From Amblyomma americanum (Eukaryota > Arthropoda > Arachnida > Ixodida > Ixodidae), in the NCBI RefSeq assembly GCF_052857255.1, contig NW_027526669.1, positions 1 through 64,000 on the forward strand: a stretch of DNA of 64,000 nucleotides, in the 5' to 3' direction. A program made the position numbers and the translations under genes. Numbering within the stretch: the first letter of the stretch is position 1; each line of letters starts with the position of its first letter. The notes under the pieces are model-generated. The model worked only from the letters and a program-made list of their open reading frames with translations. It was not told where the DNA came from and searched no databases. Shown piece after piece: positions 63,807-64,000 of the stretch.

Positions 63807-64000
63807 ACAACGAGATACATCGTTGTAGATCGAAACTAGCAAGATTCACGAGCATCGATTTTACAAGTCCTCGAAGAGTAGACGAGAGAAAGGTGTAAAC
63901 TTTTTCTCTCAGAAATGTGCGAAAACTTCTATTCCAGCTCAAAACAACGAGATTTTTAGATCGAAACTAGCAGGATTCACGAGCATCGATATTACAAGTC
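63807..64000. repeat. satellite, last monomers of the window
   Basis: About one and a half monomers of the CTATTCCAGC/TTGTAG and CAGGATTC types. Near 63,951 a 6 bp deletion (ACATCG) gives GAGATTTTTAGATCG. The array runs off the right end. Confidence 0.85.

Larger units (their letters stand above)
1..64000. repeat. 137 bp satellite DNA array filling the whole window
   Basis: The block beginning GTATTCCGGCTCAAAAC recurs about every 137 bp from base 1 (next starts 138 and 274) to the end, always in the same orientation, giving about 467 monomers. Landmarks in each monomer, numbered from that G: TTCCGGCTC near 5, ACATCGTTTTAG near 26, GAAACTAGCAAG near 41, CACGAGCATCGATTTTAC near 56, a GTCGTCGAAGAG stretch near 76, GAGAGAAAGG near 93, CTTTTTCTCTCAG near 109 and CTGCGCGAAAACTT near 124. 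Monomers differ by scattered substitutions and 1 to 6 bp indels. Reading the window end to end I saw no inserted transposon, inversion or unique spacer. Both ends are cut inside the array, so its true length is unknown. Long homogeneous tandem arrays of this kind are typical of centromeric or pericentromeric heterochromatin; a centromeric role is inferred. I do not recognise the family. Confidence 0.97.

Noticed and set aside
1..64000. A previously undescribed gene system
   Set aside because: There is no protein- or RNA-coding unit to support one. The novelty here, if any, lies in the satellite family and its higher-order organisation.

Overview
The whole 64 kb window is one uninterrupted block of tandemly repeated satellite DNA. 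I found no gene, RNA gene, transposon or unique sequence in it. The repeat unit is 137 bp (individual monomers mostly 134 to 139 bp), always in the same orientation, so the window holds about 467 monomers. A near-consensus monomer is at 52,026-52,162. A consensus read by eye is about 42% GC. It carries 11 CpG, about 1.9 times the number expected from its C and G content.

This is eukaryotic heterochromatin, most likely centromeric or pericentromeric. I do not recognise the satellite family and cannot name the organism. The lack of CpG depletion argues against a genome with heavy germline CpG methylation (vertebrates, most plants). It fits many insects or other invertebrates, but this is inference only.

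The array is a patchwork of local higher-order repeats (HORs), each amplified as a multi-monomer segment. From left to right: 0-3.3 kb, diverged monomers with short recurring modules; 3.25-4.78 kb, a 5/6-monomer duplication; 4.78-6.14 kb, mixed; 6.14-12.59 kb, about five tandem copies of a 9/10-monomer HOR; 12.59-20.0 kb, three copies of a 22/23-monomer HOR, the last one shortened; 20.0-24.3 kb, 4- and 9-monomer modules; 24.3-31.3 kb, an 18/19-monomer HOR; 31.3-36.0 kb, a 20-monomer-offset duplication; 36.03-42.35 kb, a 23-monomer (3,156 bp) tandem duplication; 41.6-45.2 kb, a 13-monomer (1,783 bp) duplication; 45.2-47.3 kb, mixed; 47.3-54.6 kb, a 27/28-monomer duplication; 52.7-58.0 kb, a 16/17-monomer duplication; 57.4-61.5 kb, a 15-monomer (2,051 bp) duplication; 61.35-63.8 kb, a 9-monomer (1,231 bp) duplication. 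Monomer subtypes differ between the part left of about 47 kb and the right-hand 17 kb.

The open frames of 60-104 codons on both strands are accidental readings of the satellite and are not annotated as genes. The most interesting signals are the HOR patchwork with visible crossover products, two conserved hairpin-forming dyads per monomer (one of them rebuilt in a subtype by three linked changes), and a faint 35 bp sub-repeat inside the monomer.
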